DNA of 64,000 nt from Anaerolineales bacterium (lineage in GTDB: Bacteria > Chloroflexota > Anaerolineae > Aggregatilineales > UBA2796), in assembly GCA_015075625.1 (NCBI GenBank), contig JABTTZ010000001.1, positions 1,674,001 to 1,738,000 of the forward strand. Direction: 5' to 3'. Within the stretch, counting starts at the first letter, position 1, and each line of letters begins with the position of its first letter. Made by a program: the position numbers and the translations under genes. Below, piece by piece: positions 34,101-42,875 of the stretch. The notes under the pieces were generated by a model. The model did no database searches, was not told the DNA's origin, and saw only the letters and a list, made by a program, of their open reading frames with translations.

Positions 34101-34526
34101 TCATTCCCACGTCTCGCTGATCCATTCCCCCACCCGAACAAAGACGATCTCAAAGACCGCCGCCGCGCCTTGATTCAGCCGTTCGCTGAAGGTCTGCACA
34201 ACGGCGGGAAAGCCCCGTTTGGGCATCCCCGGCGCAGCGCCGCCGCGCCCGTAGATGAGGACGCCCCGCGTCCCCTCGGCAAGCGCCCCCTCAAGGGATT
34301 CCTCCGCGTGCAGGACAATCCGCGCTGCGCCGCCCGCCGCCCCCAGCAGGACATCACGGTAGGGGGCGTTGTGGGGAGTCCCATCGGGGAGATCGGCGTT
34401 TCGTTCGATGCGAAACTCTAGGTAATGGGGGTGGAGCGCGTGTGATTCGTCCGCCACCTCCCAAAAAATGACGAGTTGAGCAAGGGCGGCGCGGCGCAGC
34501 TCCAAAAATGCCGAGGAGGGGTACAT
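34101..34526 (-). CDS. Small virion-type protein (tail terminator/completion-like position)
   Basis: 141 residues, no Cys, no signal peptide. It starts MYPSSAFLELRRAALAQLVI and holds GVLIYGRGGA and an aromatic end FEIVFVRVGEWISETWE. No family can be named from sequence alone. It lies 14 bases after the connector-like gene and probably shares its transcript; in tailed phages this place is normally taken by head-completion or tail-terminator proteins, and the size fits. That role is inferred from order only. Confidence 0.5.
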   Translation of the reverse strand: MYPSSAFLELRRAALAQLVIFWEVADESHALHPHYLEFRIERNADLPDGTPHNAPYRDVLLGAAGGAARIVLHAEESLEGALAEGTRGVLIYGRGGAAPGMPKRGFPAVVQTFSERLNQGAAAVFEIVFVRVGEWISETWE

Positions 34527-34540
34527 CGATCCACCTTTCT

Positions 34541-35086
34541 CTAGACGAATCTTCCGACGACGATCCCCGCCAAGCGTTCATGATGATCGACCATCCGTAA
34601 ACAGTGGGCGTGTTCTTGCGCCGCCCGCACCCCGCGCCCTTCTGCCTCCCAATCAAGTTTGGCAGCAGCAAGGGCGGCTTTCTGCGCCCAAACCGCCGCC
34701 GCCGCCCGATGGAGGTTGTAGACTCGGCAGTCAAGGACGTACCGCGCCCCGCCCGTCTCACTGAGGAAGGTGATCCGCCGTGCGGCATAATTCACCGCGT
34801 AGAGCGCCGGATTGACCACCGCCCCCCGCCGATCCCGCACAGCAAAGCCGGAATCCGTCCCCGCTTCCTCTAGCGGGTCGCTCAGCGGGATGCGGTATAC
34901 CGTCACCGGTGGGGGCGTCACGGCGATCAGTCCCAGGCGGCTATGAACCGTCGCCATCCGATCCAGTTCGGCTTGAAGTTGGTCGTCCGTCCAATAGGGG
35001 ACGCCCGCCAGAGTGACATCCGTCGGCGTCGTGTTCGTCAGCAGCCGCAGTTGGGCGATCACCGTCGCCATCCCAGATCGGGGCAT
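34541..35086 (-). CDS. Phage head-tail connector-like protein
   Basis: 181 residues from the ATG at 35086, which has AAAGGA about 8 bases upstream; longer reading of the frame runs into a REP unit. The start MATVIAQLRLLTNTTPTDVT and YWTDDQLQAELDRMATVHSR match the N-terminal helix pair of gp6-type head-tail connector proteins (a short DNA-adaptor family). A beta middle (VYRIPLSDPLEEAGTDSGFA) and a helical end (LHRAAAAVWAQKAALAAAKL) follow. It would join the portal to the tail. Next gene in the transcript is the small protein at 34101-34526. Confidence 0.65.
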   Translation of the reverse strand: MPRSGMATVIAQLRLLTNTTPTDVTLAGVPYWTDDQLQAELDRMATVHSRLGLIAVTPPPVTVYRIPLSDPLEEAGTDSGFAVRDRRGAVVNPALYAVNYAARRITFLSETGGARYVLDCRVYNLHRAAAAVWAQKAALAAAKLDWEAEGRGVRAAQEHAHCLRMVDHHERLAGIVVGRFV

Positions 35087-35124
35087 CTTGTGTATCCTTT
35101 CTTGTTTCTCGTCGTGTGGCTGCC

Positions 35125-35268
35125 CGCGTTTGCGCCCGCCGCTAAAGCAGCGGGCTGAGATTGACCGCCCCGTTGGGGCTTGAAGGCAAATCATGTCACG
35201 GATTCGGGTTCAAACCTCGCAGAGGTGGTTAACCCTAGCGCGGATGGTTTAACCCCGCGCCCTCATGA
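35125..35268. repeat. REP unit (C, B, core, B', A)
   Basis: Full composite with the core CATGTCACGGATTCGGG; B' is mutated (CCTCGCAGAGG) and module A has GATG in its loop. Confidence 0.85.
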
Positions 35269-35275
35269 GGACGCG

Positions 35276-35959
35276 CTACAGGGCATCCGCCGCCAGCGCT
35301 GCGATCTGCGCCGCCGTCAGCGCCGCCCCCCACAAGCCAACACGGGCGAGCGACCCGCGCATATCCGCCGCGCCCGGTGTCCGCCCAAAGGTCAGCGGTA
35401 CGGCGGCGGGCGTGATCGGCGTGCTGTATGCCCGCACCGCAGCCAACACCCCGCCGCGATACAGCCGCACGAACTCGCCATCGTAGCTCAGCGCCCAGTG
35501 TTGCCAGCGGTTCAGGGCGGGGTCAAGGCGGCTAACCCCGCTTTCGGTGTAACTGTTCAGCCAACCGAGGTAGCCACCGGCAAAGGCAAAGGCATAGCCC
35601 GCCTCTGACCACGACGCCTCATTTTTCCCGATGATTCCCCCATATGGCGCGTGGGCGGCAAGGCGCAGCCAAAACGCCAGTGTGAATGCCGCCGGGGTCA
35701 GCGCCGCATCGTCGGGGACGATCACCGCCCCCTCGCCCCCAAAACGCGGGGCGGGGCGTCCATCAGGGGCGCGGTCTGCCCCCGCCGCCACGCCCGTATA
35801 CGTCCCGTTGTAGCCGTTCCCAGAGGCATCCACCGCCACCGCCGCCCCCGCCCCTTCGTCCAGCACCCATGCGCCGATCAGGGCGGCGGGGTAGGCGTTC
35901 AGCAGGCGGCGGGTGAAGTTCGGCGCGGCGGGTTGAAGGCTGAGCAAGCGGTGTGCCAT
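35276..35959 (-). CDS. LamG/concanavalin A-like domain protein of the virion cluster
   Basis: 227 residues. After a 25-residue lead (FTRRLLNAYPAALIGAW) the rest is one LamG-type beta-sandwich: VDASGNGYNGTYTGV, FTLAFWLRLAAHAPYGGIIG, RWQHWALSYDGEFVRLYRGG and RVGLWGAALTAAQIAALAAD. LamG domains bind sugars and are common on phage tail fibres and baseplates. There is no signal peptide, which fits a virion protein more than a secreted host lectin. It is 18 bases downstream of the 120-residue gene at 35978 and probably shares its transcript. A second LamG domain lies inside the protein at 36923-39466. Confidence 0.75.
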   Translation of the reverse strand: MAHRLLSLQPAAPNFTRRLLNAYPAALIGAWVLDEGAGAAVAVDASGNGYNGTYTGVAAGADRAPDGRPAPRFGGEGAVIVPDDAALTPAAFTLAFWLRLAAHAPYGGIIGKNEASWSEAGYAFAFAGGYLGWLNSYTESGVSRLDPALNRWQHWALSYDGEFVRLYRGGVLAAVRAYSTPITPAAVPLTFGRTPGAADMRGSLARVGLWGAALTAAQIAALAADAL

Positions 35960-35977
35960 GATTCGGACTCCTCTCGG

Positions 35978-36340
35978 CTAGACAGGGCGCACGACGATCT
36001 GAAAGACTCGATCCGCCGCCTCCGCCTCCGCCGTTTCAATTTTTAGGTAGCGCCAGCCGAGAAAATCACGGGGGTTCAAGGGGTATGCCCGCGCCGCAGC
36101 GGTGCTGACCGCCAGGCTGAGCGGGACGTTTCCCCCATCGCACAGGGGGTAGAACGTCTCGCCATCGGCGCTGACCTGAAAGGTGATCGCCGCGTTCGTC
36201 AGGGCGGCGGGCGTGATCAGCCCAACGGGGGTATAGCCGCCCAGATCAAGCGCTGTGCTGAGCGATTCTTCCTCGGCAAGGGTGAGCGCCGCTGTCGCCC
36301 GCGTGTAGGCGGATTGGGCGCTGAAGGGTGGGAGAGTCAT
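35978..36340 (-). CDS. Small virion-cluster protein
   Basis: 120 residues from the ATG at 36340, with AAAGGA 8 bases upstream; the frame is open to 36403 but without a ribosome site. The composition is beta-rich (AITFQVSADGETFYPLCDGG, FLGWRYLKIETAEAEAADRV). The pattern of a short beta-sandwich with 'QVSADGETFYPL' is seen in small phage tail proteins, but I cannot assign a family. First gene of the leftward group 36340-34101. No virion-type promoter (as at 30457) was found upstream; a REP array starts there. Confidence 0.55.
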   Translation of the reverse strand: MTLPPFSAQSAYTRATAALTLAEEESLSTALDLGGYTPVGLITPAALTNAAITFQVSADGETFYPLCDGGNVPLSLAVSTAAARAYPLNPRDFLGWRYLKIETAEAEAADRVFQIVVRPV

Positions 36341-36419
36341 GGGGCAATCCTTTCTAAGGTAGACGACGATGCGCATGAACCATTCGCCGTAATCGATTTT
36401 CAACGACGTTACGGGGGCG

Positions 36420-36912
36420 CGTGTGGCGCGGGGTTAAAACACCCGCGCTAGAAATAGCCACCCCTACGGGGCTTAATCCCGAATCCGCGATGTAGGTTGC
36501 CTTCAAGCCCCAGCGGGGCGGTCAATCTCAGCCCGCTGCTTTAGCGGCGGGCGCAAAGGCACGAAATGGCGCAGGGTTAAAACATCCGCGCTAGGGTTAA
36601 CCACCCCTGCGGGGCTTAATCCCGAATCTGCGATGACGGCGCGGGGTTAAAACACCCGCGCTAGAAATAGCCACCCCTACGGGGCTTAATCCCGAATCCG
36701 CGATGTAGGTTGCCTTCAAGCCCCAACGGGGCGGTCAATCTCAGCCCGCTGCTTTAGCGGCGGGCGGAAAGACACGAAATAGCGCGGGGTTAAACCGCCC
36801 GCGCTAGGGCTAACCACCCCTGCGGGGCTTGACCCCGAATCCGTGATGTAGTTTGCCTTCAAGCCCCAACGGGGCGGTCAATCTCAGCCCGCTGCTTTAG
36901 CGGCGGGCGGAA
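36420..36912. repeat. REP array between divergent virion genes (about 490 bp)
   Basis: Three A-B-core-B'-C composites, one of them partly deleted near 36635, all with cores of the CGAATCCGCGATGTAG type. The last C module ends 11 bases before the next start codon and directly abuts its ribosome site. Confidence 0.9.
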
Positions 36913-36922
36913 AGGAGAATGC

Positions 36923-39466
36923 ATGACAACCTTGATCCTGATCATTCAGTTTGACTCCGACGACGATCCTACCGATCTTTCTGCCGAGGTGATCAGCGCC
37001 GAGATTGAGGCGGGGCTGTGCGCCGACGATTCCCCGATGGGCGGCGGGCGGGCGCGAATTGTCTTGGGCAATGCCGATGGGCGTTTTTCGCCAGAGAATC
37101 TGAGCAGCCCCTTTTACGGGCGGCTCAATCCGAACCGCCCCATCGCATTAAGCGCCCGCGTGGGGACAACCACTTACCCCCTATTCACGGGCGTCACTGA
37201 GCGCTGGCTGCCCGAATCGGGCGGCTATGGGCGGCGCACCTGCACGCTGATCGCGGGCGATTTGATGGGGACGCTGGATCGCGCCGGAGTCAGCCTCCCG
37301 CTGCGGCGGGACGAGGCGGGCGGGGCGCTTATCCGGCACATTCTGAACCTTGCCCTTGATGCCCCCGCCGCGATAGGGACGGTCAGCTTCAGCGCCGCCC
37401 CCACCGATGGCGATACGATCACGGTGAATGGGGTGACCTATACCTTCCGAACGGCGCTCACGCCGAGTACCCCCGCCGAACTTCTGATCGGGGCAGACGC
37501 CGAGGACAGCGCCGATGCCCTTGCCGATGCGATCAACGGGGCGGAGGGAGTCGGGACGCGCTATACCGCTGGCACGCCCCGCCCAGAGATCGTCACGGCG
37601 GCGGCGCGGGGGACGTACTTCCGCCGCCTGCGGGAGAGCGGCGCGATCCGCTATTATCGCTTGGGGGTGTTCCCCGCTGGCGCTGCGCTGGATTCCGGCG
37701 TGAACGGGCGCGATGGGCTGGTGACGGGCGGGGCGCTGACGGTGATCAGCGGGGCGTTGGGCGGCGACCCCGACGGGGCGGGGTATTTCGATGGCTCTGG
37801 CGAACACATCGCCATTCCGACGCTCGATCTCGCCCATCGTTCGTTCACGATCAGCGCATGGCTCAAGCCCGACGCCGCGCCGCCCGCCGCGCAAGATTGG
37901 TTCAGCGCCGTCAGCGCGGGGGCGTTCCGTCAGGCGCTCTCCCTGCGCCTGTATGACGATGGGGCGCTCGGCGTCCTCTATTGGGATGACGATGCCTTCA
38001 GCGCGGCGGGCGTCCTCCCCTTTGGGGTGTGGAGTCACCTCGCCTGTGTCTATGACCACAGCGCCGGACAGACGCGCCTCTACCGGAACGGGGAGATCGT
38101 CTACGCGGGGACGGTGGGCGGCTTTGAGGGGGCGAATGCGGCGCTGCGGATTGGGTCGGGGGCGGGCGGAAACGGCTGGCAGGGCGGGATTGACGAGGTG
38201 GCGATCCACCTTCGCCCCCTCAGCGGCGAGGAAATCAGTGATCTGGTGGGGGCGGCGGGCGAGGGGCGCGGGGTGACCCTGCGGGCGGCGCTCCCCGGCG
38301 CGGTGGGCAATGCCATTCCGCTGGGCAAGAGCGGGACGGCGATCAGCCTTTCGGGAGCAACGCTGGCGGGCGGGGAAGACCGCCCAGCCGACGCCCAGAT
38401 CGACGCCGGACGGTGGGCGTTCGATGTGGCGGGCGATGGCTGGACGCGAGAAGCGACTTCGGCGCGGGCGGCGCTGCGGGCGGTGACGGAATCGGCGCAG
38501 GGGTTGGCGTGGGTAGGGCGCGAAGGGATGTTCGTCTGGCGCGATGGGGAGTTTCTGTTGCGGGCAGCGGCGGCTACGCCCACCCTGACCATCGGCGGCG
38601 AACTGACTCTGCGCGGAGAGCGCGGGGCGGTGGTGAACGCTGTGCGGGTGACGACGACTCCCCGCGCCACGCAAGGGACGGGCGTCGTTGCCCGCGCCGA
38701 CTCGGTGATCGCGGTGCCGGGTGGGAGCGGCTACCGGCGCTATGACCCTAACGATCCGCTCATTGTGAATCCGGGTGGGGCGGCGCGGACGGTGATCCTC
38801 CCCTTCCGCGACCCGCTGACGGGCGAGACAGCCGGCGCTGAGGGCGTCATTTTGCCGCTGGAGGCGGGGATCGATTGGACGGCGAATGATCGCCCCGATG
38901 GGAGCGGGATCGATTACACCTATTTCGAGGCGCTCACCTTCAGCGTGGCGCTGACGGCGGGCGAGGCGGCGGTGACGATTCGGAACACGGCGTTGGGCGT
39001 CCTCTATGTGACCTTCTTGCAACTACGGGGGAGGCTGATCACGCGCTATGCCCCGCTGACCTTCGCCGCCGATGATCCGGCGAGTGCGGCTGCCTACGGG
39101 CTGCACGCCGAGCGGCTCTTTCTGCCGCTGCCGGCGCCGCCCGCCTTCGCCGCGTCGTTGGCGGAATACCGCTTGGCGCGGGGGGCGCTGCCACACTACC
39201 GCGTGACGACACTCAGCGGGAATGTCGAGTCCGTTGGCGGGGTCAGCCTCTACGCGCCGGAGATCGGGGAGGTGATCGCCGTCAGCGAGCCGCATACGGG
39301 CGTGAGTGGGGCAAAATACCTCTTGGCGGGGGTGGTCTACCGTTTCGGGCTGCGCGATGCGCCGCGAATCACCTACCATGTGCGGCGCTTGGACGACCAA
39401 ACCTACGGGGTGTTCGATGACGCGCTCTATGGACGGTTTGATGAGACGCTGCGGGCGGCGGTGTGA
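36923..39466 (+). CDS. Large phage tail/baseplate-like protein with an inserted LamG domain
   Basis: 847 residues with AAAGGAG just before the ATG at 36923. Residues about 1-125 (TDLSAEVISAEIEAGLCADD, GNADGRFSPENLSSP) look like the first domain of phage tail or baseplate hub proteins. Residues about 150-230 hold a region with DGDTITVNGVTYTF seen in phage tail-associated proteins. Residues about 240-445 form a LamG sandwich (FDGSGEHIAIPTLDLAHRSF, WSHLACVYDHSAGQTRLYRN). The last 400 residues return to a tail-type pattern and end in VYRFGLRDAPRITYHVRRLD. It has no signal peptide or Cys pair. The LamG insertion, matching the separate LamG gene at 35276, suggests a host-binding structure. Confidence 0.65.
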   Translation: MTTLILIIQFDSDDDPTDLSAEVISAEIEAGLCADDSPMGGGRARIVLGNADGRFSPENLSSPFYGRLNPNRPIALSARVGTTTYPLFTGVTERWLPESGGYGRRTCTLIAGDLMGTLDRAGVSLPLRRDEAGGALIRHILNLALDAPAAIGTVSFSAAPTDGDTITVNGVTYTFRTALTPSTPAELLIGADAEDSADALADAINGAEGVGTRYTAGTPRPEIVTAAARGTYFRRLRESGAIRYYRLGVFPAGAALDSGVNGRDGLVTGGALTVISGALGGDPDGAGYFDGSGEHIAIPTLDLAHRSFTISAWLKPDAAPPAAQDWFSAVSAGAFRQALSLRLYDDGALGVLYWDDDAFSAAGVLPFGVWSHLACVYDHSAGQTRLYRNGEIVYAGTVGGFEGANAALRIGSGAGGNGWQGGIDEVAIHLRPLSGEEISDLVGAAGEGRGVTLRAALPGAVGNAIPLGKSGTAISLSGATLAGGEDRPADAQIDAGRWAFDVAGDGWTREATSARAALRAVTESAQGLAWVGREGMFVWRDGEFLLRAAAATPTLTIGGELTLRGERGAVVNAVRVTTTPRATQGTGVVARADSVIAVPGGSGYRRYDPNDPLIVNPGGAARTVILPFRDPLTGETAGAEGVILPLEAGIDWTANDRPDGSGIDYTYFEALTFSVALTAGEAAVTIRNTALGVLYVTFLQLRGRLITRYAPLTFAADDPASAAAYGLHAERLFLPLPAPPAFAASLAEYRLARGALPHYRVTTLSGNVESVGGVSLYAPEIGEVIAVSEPHTGVSGAKYLLAGVVYRFGLRDAPRITYHVRRLDDQTYGVFDDALYGRFDETLRAAV

Positions 39467-39469
39467 AGG

Positions 39470-39690
39470 GTCGCCCGCCGCTAAAGCAGCGGGCTGAAAT
39501 TGACCGCCCCGTTGGGGCTTGAAGAGTCCCTCACCCCCTGCCCCCCCTCCCACAAGGGGGAGAGGGGGAAATCAATCCCCATATTTCGTAGGGACGCCCC
39601 AGGGGGCGTCCGTCCTATCAGGCATTGGGGTTTCAAGCCCCGCAGGGGTGGTTACTCATAGCGCGGGCGTTTTAACCCCACGCCATTTCC
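39470..39690. repeat. REP unit broken by an F hairpin and a D module
   Basis: Modules C and B are separated from B' and A by a C-rich hairpin (about 39535-39570) and a D hairpin (39592-39612). So F and D sit in the place of a normal core. Confidence 0.8.
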
Positions 39691-39785
39691 CGCCTTTGCG
39701 CCGCACGCGGTCATGGCTGCCACTCGCCGTGTGTTCGCGCCGCGACTCGGCATCTTCTACGTTGTATCAGAAAGGACACCCCCTC

Positions 39786-40280
39786 ATGGCATGGACACCC
39801 CCCGACACGCGCACCGCTGGTGATGTATTCAGCGCTGCCGCCTACAACACCTACCTACGCGATAACCTCACCTACCTTCACGCTGGAAAGCCCCTCGCGG
39901 CGCTGGCACGGGCGAACGGGTCGGTGTACACCGTCAGCGCCTCGGCGTGGGCGGCGGTGGATGCGACGCACCTTGCCCCCACCCTGACCCTTTCCACCGG
40001 GCGCGTCCTGATCGCCTGTGTGGGCAGTTTTTATGCTGATGCCGCCTCGCGCCTTCTCTCGCTGGATGTCGCCATTGACGGAACGCGCATCGGTGGCACG
40101 GATGGGCTGCTCAAGACAACACTGGACACGAACGCTCAGAGCATCGCCTTCACCATCCTGCACGCGGGGCTAAGCGCCGGATCGCACAGTTTTACGCTGA
40201 TGTGGCGGGTGGGGTCGGGGATTGCCTCCCTGTTCAGCGGGACGGATGTCGCCGTCCATTTCACAGTGGCGGAGTGGTAG
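39786..40280 (+). CDS. Small tail-fibre-like protein
   Basis: 164 residues from the ATG at 39786 (AAAGGA about 10 bases upstream). The start TPPDTRTAGDVFSAAAYNTY followed by RDNLTYLHAGK is typical of short phage tail or fibre proteins and of cyanophage-type structural proteins ('W-x-P-G-D-x-L-T-A-A-x-x-N'). The rest is a beta-sandwich (VLIACVGSFYADAASRLLSL, LDVAIDGTRIGGTDGL). It closes virion cluster A. No lysis genes follow; a REP array and CRISPR array 2 come next. Confidence 0.6.
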   Translation: MAWTPPDTRTAGDVFSAAAYNTYLRDNLTYLHAGKPLAALARANGSVYTVSASAWAAVDATHLAPTLTLSTGRVLIACVGSFYADAASRLLSLDVAIDGTRIGGTDGLLKTTLDTNAQSIAFTILHAGLSAGSHSFTLMWRVGSGIASLFSGTDVAVHFTVAEW

Positions 40281-40319
40281 CGGCGGGCGGTTGTCTGGAG
40301 GGGAGGCGGGGAGGCGCGG

Positions 40320-40770
40320 GGAAACACATGGCGCGGGGTTAAAACGCCCGCACTAAGAATAATCACCCCGTTGGGGCTTAACACGGAATACACCGTGCGG
40401 CATTTGCCTTCAAGCCCCGTAGGGGAGGCGCGGGGTTAAAACGCCCGCGCTAGGAATAATCACCCCGCTGGGGCTTAAGGCGGAATACACCGTGCGGCAT
40501 TTGCCTTCAAGCCCCGTAGGGGTGGCGCGGGGTTAAAACGCCCGCGCTAAGAATAATCACCCCGTTGGGGCTTAACACGGAATACACCGTGCGGCATTTG
40601 CCTTCAAGCCCCGTAGGGGTGGTCAGCCTCAGCCCGCTGCTTTAGCGGCGGGCGATCATGGGTGGACGCCGCACACGGACGCGGGGAAACACATGGCGCG
40701 GGGTTAAAACGCCCGCGCTAGGAATAATCACCCCGATGGGGCTTAAGACGGAATACACCGTGCGGCAGTC
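40320..40770. repeat. REP array leading into CRISPR array 2
   Basis: Four A-B halves with identical cores (GGAATACACCGTGCGGCA) and one complete C module. The last A-B half runs into the first CRISPR repeat with its core cut after GTGCGGCA, so the array's trailer end replaced the rest of a REP unit. Confidence 0.9.
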
Positions 40771-40792
40771 GGTTGCAGATCGAGATCAAGGG

Positions 40793-41276
40793 GTTTCAGT
40801 ACCCTCAACGGGCTGGACGTGGTTGCAACTGGGCGATAGCGATGCTATTGAAATCTACCGCCTGCTGGGTTTCAGTACCCTCAACGGGCTGGACGTGGTT
40901 GCAACAGTATGGGCAGGTGGTTGGGCTGCCTGAGAGAGAAGAGGTTTCAGTACCCTCAACGGGCTGGACGTGGTTGCAACGTGGCAGCAATTGCGTTTCC
41001 AGCCCTTAATTTTAGTTTCAGTACCCTCAACGGGCTGGACGTGGTTGCAACTCTATCGCCGTCAAGTCCTCCCCCCCATTGTGAGAAATGTTTCAGTACC
41101 CTCAACGGGCTGGACGTGGTTGCAACAATGCATTCATTCTTTCCAGTGATGATCTGACCGCCGGTTTTCAGTACCCTCAACGGGCTGGACGTGGTTGCAA
41201 CCTGAGCGATATACACTTGACTACTGCATTAAAACCTCAGTTTCAGTACCCTCAACGGGCTGGACGTGGTTGCAAC
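40793..41276 (-). CRISPR. CRISPR array 2: seven 37-nt repeats, six spacers
   Basis: Repeats start at 40793, 40869, 40944, 41015, 41090, 41165 and 41240. They differ from array 1 by one base (GGACG for GGATG); the repeat at 41165 has T as first base. Spacers are 34-39 nt, a little longer than in array 1. The leader is on the right, so transcription is leftward. No spacer was seen to match the window by eye. Confidence 0.97.
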
Positions 41277-41600
41277 GCCCCTCATTCAAACGTCTCACCG
41301 GAGGCAAAATGACCTGTGAGATCATTTTCGTTCAAATTTGGGCGTTCCTCGATAGCGATCATCATACACCCTATTCCAAAAATGTCAAGCAATTTGTCCC
41401 GATTTTCGCAACTCGATCTCTGTCTTAAAAAGCCGCCGAGTTGCGACGGGCTTTCGGGGGGAGTTGCGAAACCCGCTCCATCCACAGGGGATGGGTAAAT
41501 TCAAGGAAAGCCCCTTTAGGCAGTGGTATGTCTACCCAATGATCAGCGCTCTATAAAACGGTATGTCAGGGAGGGACTTGCGACATACCCCCCTAAAAAG
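41277..41600 (-). promoter_or_regulatory. CRISPR leader of array 2 (intact promoter)
   Basis: About 320 bases are shared with the flank of array 1. On the minus strand: TTGACA (41383-41388), 16-nt spacer, TATGAT (41361-41366), 84 bases before the first repeat. A 9-bp hairpin (41306-41328, arms AAAATGACC and GATCATTTT) keeps its stem in all three loci while its loop differs. The leader ends within a few bases of the next gene's stop codon. Confidence 0.82.
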
Positions 41601-41602
41601 GC

Positions 41603-42871
41603 TTACAAACCCCGCCGAGGGAACGCCAATGTAAACTTGCTCCCCGCGCCGGGCGTGCTGCTCACCCACAGATGCCCCCCGTGTGCCTCGATCACCGCTT
41701 TGGCAATGTACAGCCCCTGCCCCAAGCCGCGTGGGTCAATCTGCTTGCCGTCGGGCGTTTTCGGCTGCCCTCGGTAGAAGCGCTCGAAAATATGCGCCTG
41801 ATCGTACTCGCTGATCCCCACTCCCGTATCGATGACCTCGATGAGCATGTAGGTATTTTTCACCCGCCCCACCCGTACCCAAACAAAGCCGCCGGGAAGC
41901 GTGTAATAGATCGCATTATCCAGCAGATGCCCCACCGCCCACAACAAGCGTTGATCGTCGCCCTCAATGGTTAACTCTGACGAAGCCGCAAGGTACAGCC
42001 CATAGCCCAGGTTCCCGCGCTTAAAACTGACTTCCCGCGAGGCGAGGGCGTCATACAAGAGGGTGTCCAAGCGTACCGCGTCCCGGCGCACATCAAACGA
42101 TCCGGCGCTGATCTCCGACAGATCGAGCAGTTCGACAATCATCCGATCCAAAACGGCGGCGTTGCGGGCGATTGCCTCCAAAAAATTGCGGTTCAACGGT
42201 TTATCGGGCGGCGTGTTTAAAAGAACATCGCTCATCCCTTTGATTGAGGTCAGCGGCGTCCGCAGTTCGTGGGTGATCTGCGTGACGAACTGATCCTTGA
42301 TGCGGTCTGCCAGCGCCTCACGGGTGACATCCTTCAGGATGATCAGCGTCCCTAGCGGCAGCCCGTCAAGGGCGGTGACCATCGCCATGCTCGCGCCGAG
42401 TATCCGGTCATTGATTTGGACGCGAAGGGGATCGCCAATGGGCGTCACTTCTTCGCCGGGCGGCGGGGGAAGGTTTTCGGCAAGGCGGAACATTCGCCCT
42501 AAATCGCTCTCCCAAAAAGCACGCATACTGCCCACCAGCTTTGTCGCTGCGTCGTTCATGAGGACGATCCGCCCTTCGGGGGATTGCATAATGACGCCCT
42601 CCCCAATCTGCTCAAAGACAACCTTCAAGCGGGCGCCCGCCGTTTGCATCCGCTGGATGCGCACCATGAGATCGCGGTTTTCGCGGCGCAAGGTGCGCAT
42701 TTGCTCGGTGTTTCCGGTGGGGCGGCGGCTAGGTTGTTTGCGCATCAGCCCGCGATAGAGGCGGCTAAAAAAGCGCTCTGCCGCCGTCCCAAATTCATCG
42801 ACAAAGCGTGCGACCCCTTGCGTCATCGGATCGTCCTCAGCATCATTCGTCGGGGCGGCGGGTGTCGTCAT
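41603..42871 (-). CDS. PAS-containing sensor histidine kinase
   Basis: 422 residues: a helical/coiled-coil lead (about 55-85), a PAS domain (about 80-190; VFEQIGEGVIMQSPEGRIVL), HisKA with QITHELRTPLTSIKG, and a HATPase with NAIYYTLPGG (N box), DTGVGIS (G1) and GLGQGLYIAK (G2). Cytoplasmic, no membrane segment. Its start is 4 bases after the stop of the response regulator gene upstream, so both are in one leftward transcript and are likely partners. The signal is unknown. Confidence 0.9.
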   Translation of the reverse strand: MTTPAAPTNDAEDDPMTQGVARFVDEFGTAAERFFSRLYRGLMRKQPSRRPTGNTEQMRTLRRENRDLMVRIQRMQTAGARLKVVFEQIGEGVIMQSPEGRIVLMNDAATKLVGSMRAFWESDLGRMFRLAENLPPPPGEEVTPIGDPLRVQINDRILGASMAMVTALDGLPLGTLIILKDVTREALADRIKDQFVTQITHELRTPLTSIKGMSDVLLNTPPDKPLNRNFLEAIARNAAVLDRMIVELLDLSEISAGSFDVRRDAVRLDTLLYDALASREVSFKRGNLGYGLYLAASSELTIEGDDQRLLWAVGHLLDNAIYYTLPGGFVWVRVGRVKNTYMLIEVIDTGVGISEYDQAHIFERFYRGQPKTPDGKQIDPRGLGQGLYIAKAVIEAHGGHLWVSSTPGAGSKFTLAFPRRGL

Positions 42872-42875
42872 CAGC

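Noticed and set aside
37181-39022. 613-residue frame antisense to the large tail-type protein
   Set aside because: It is a high-GC shadow frame with Arg/Pro-rich composition and no domain; the sense frame has clear domains and a ribosome site.
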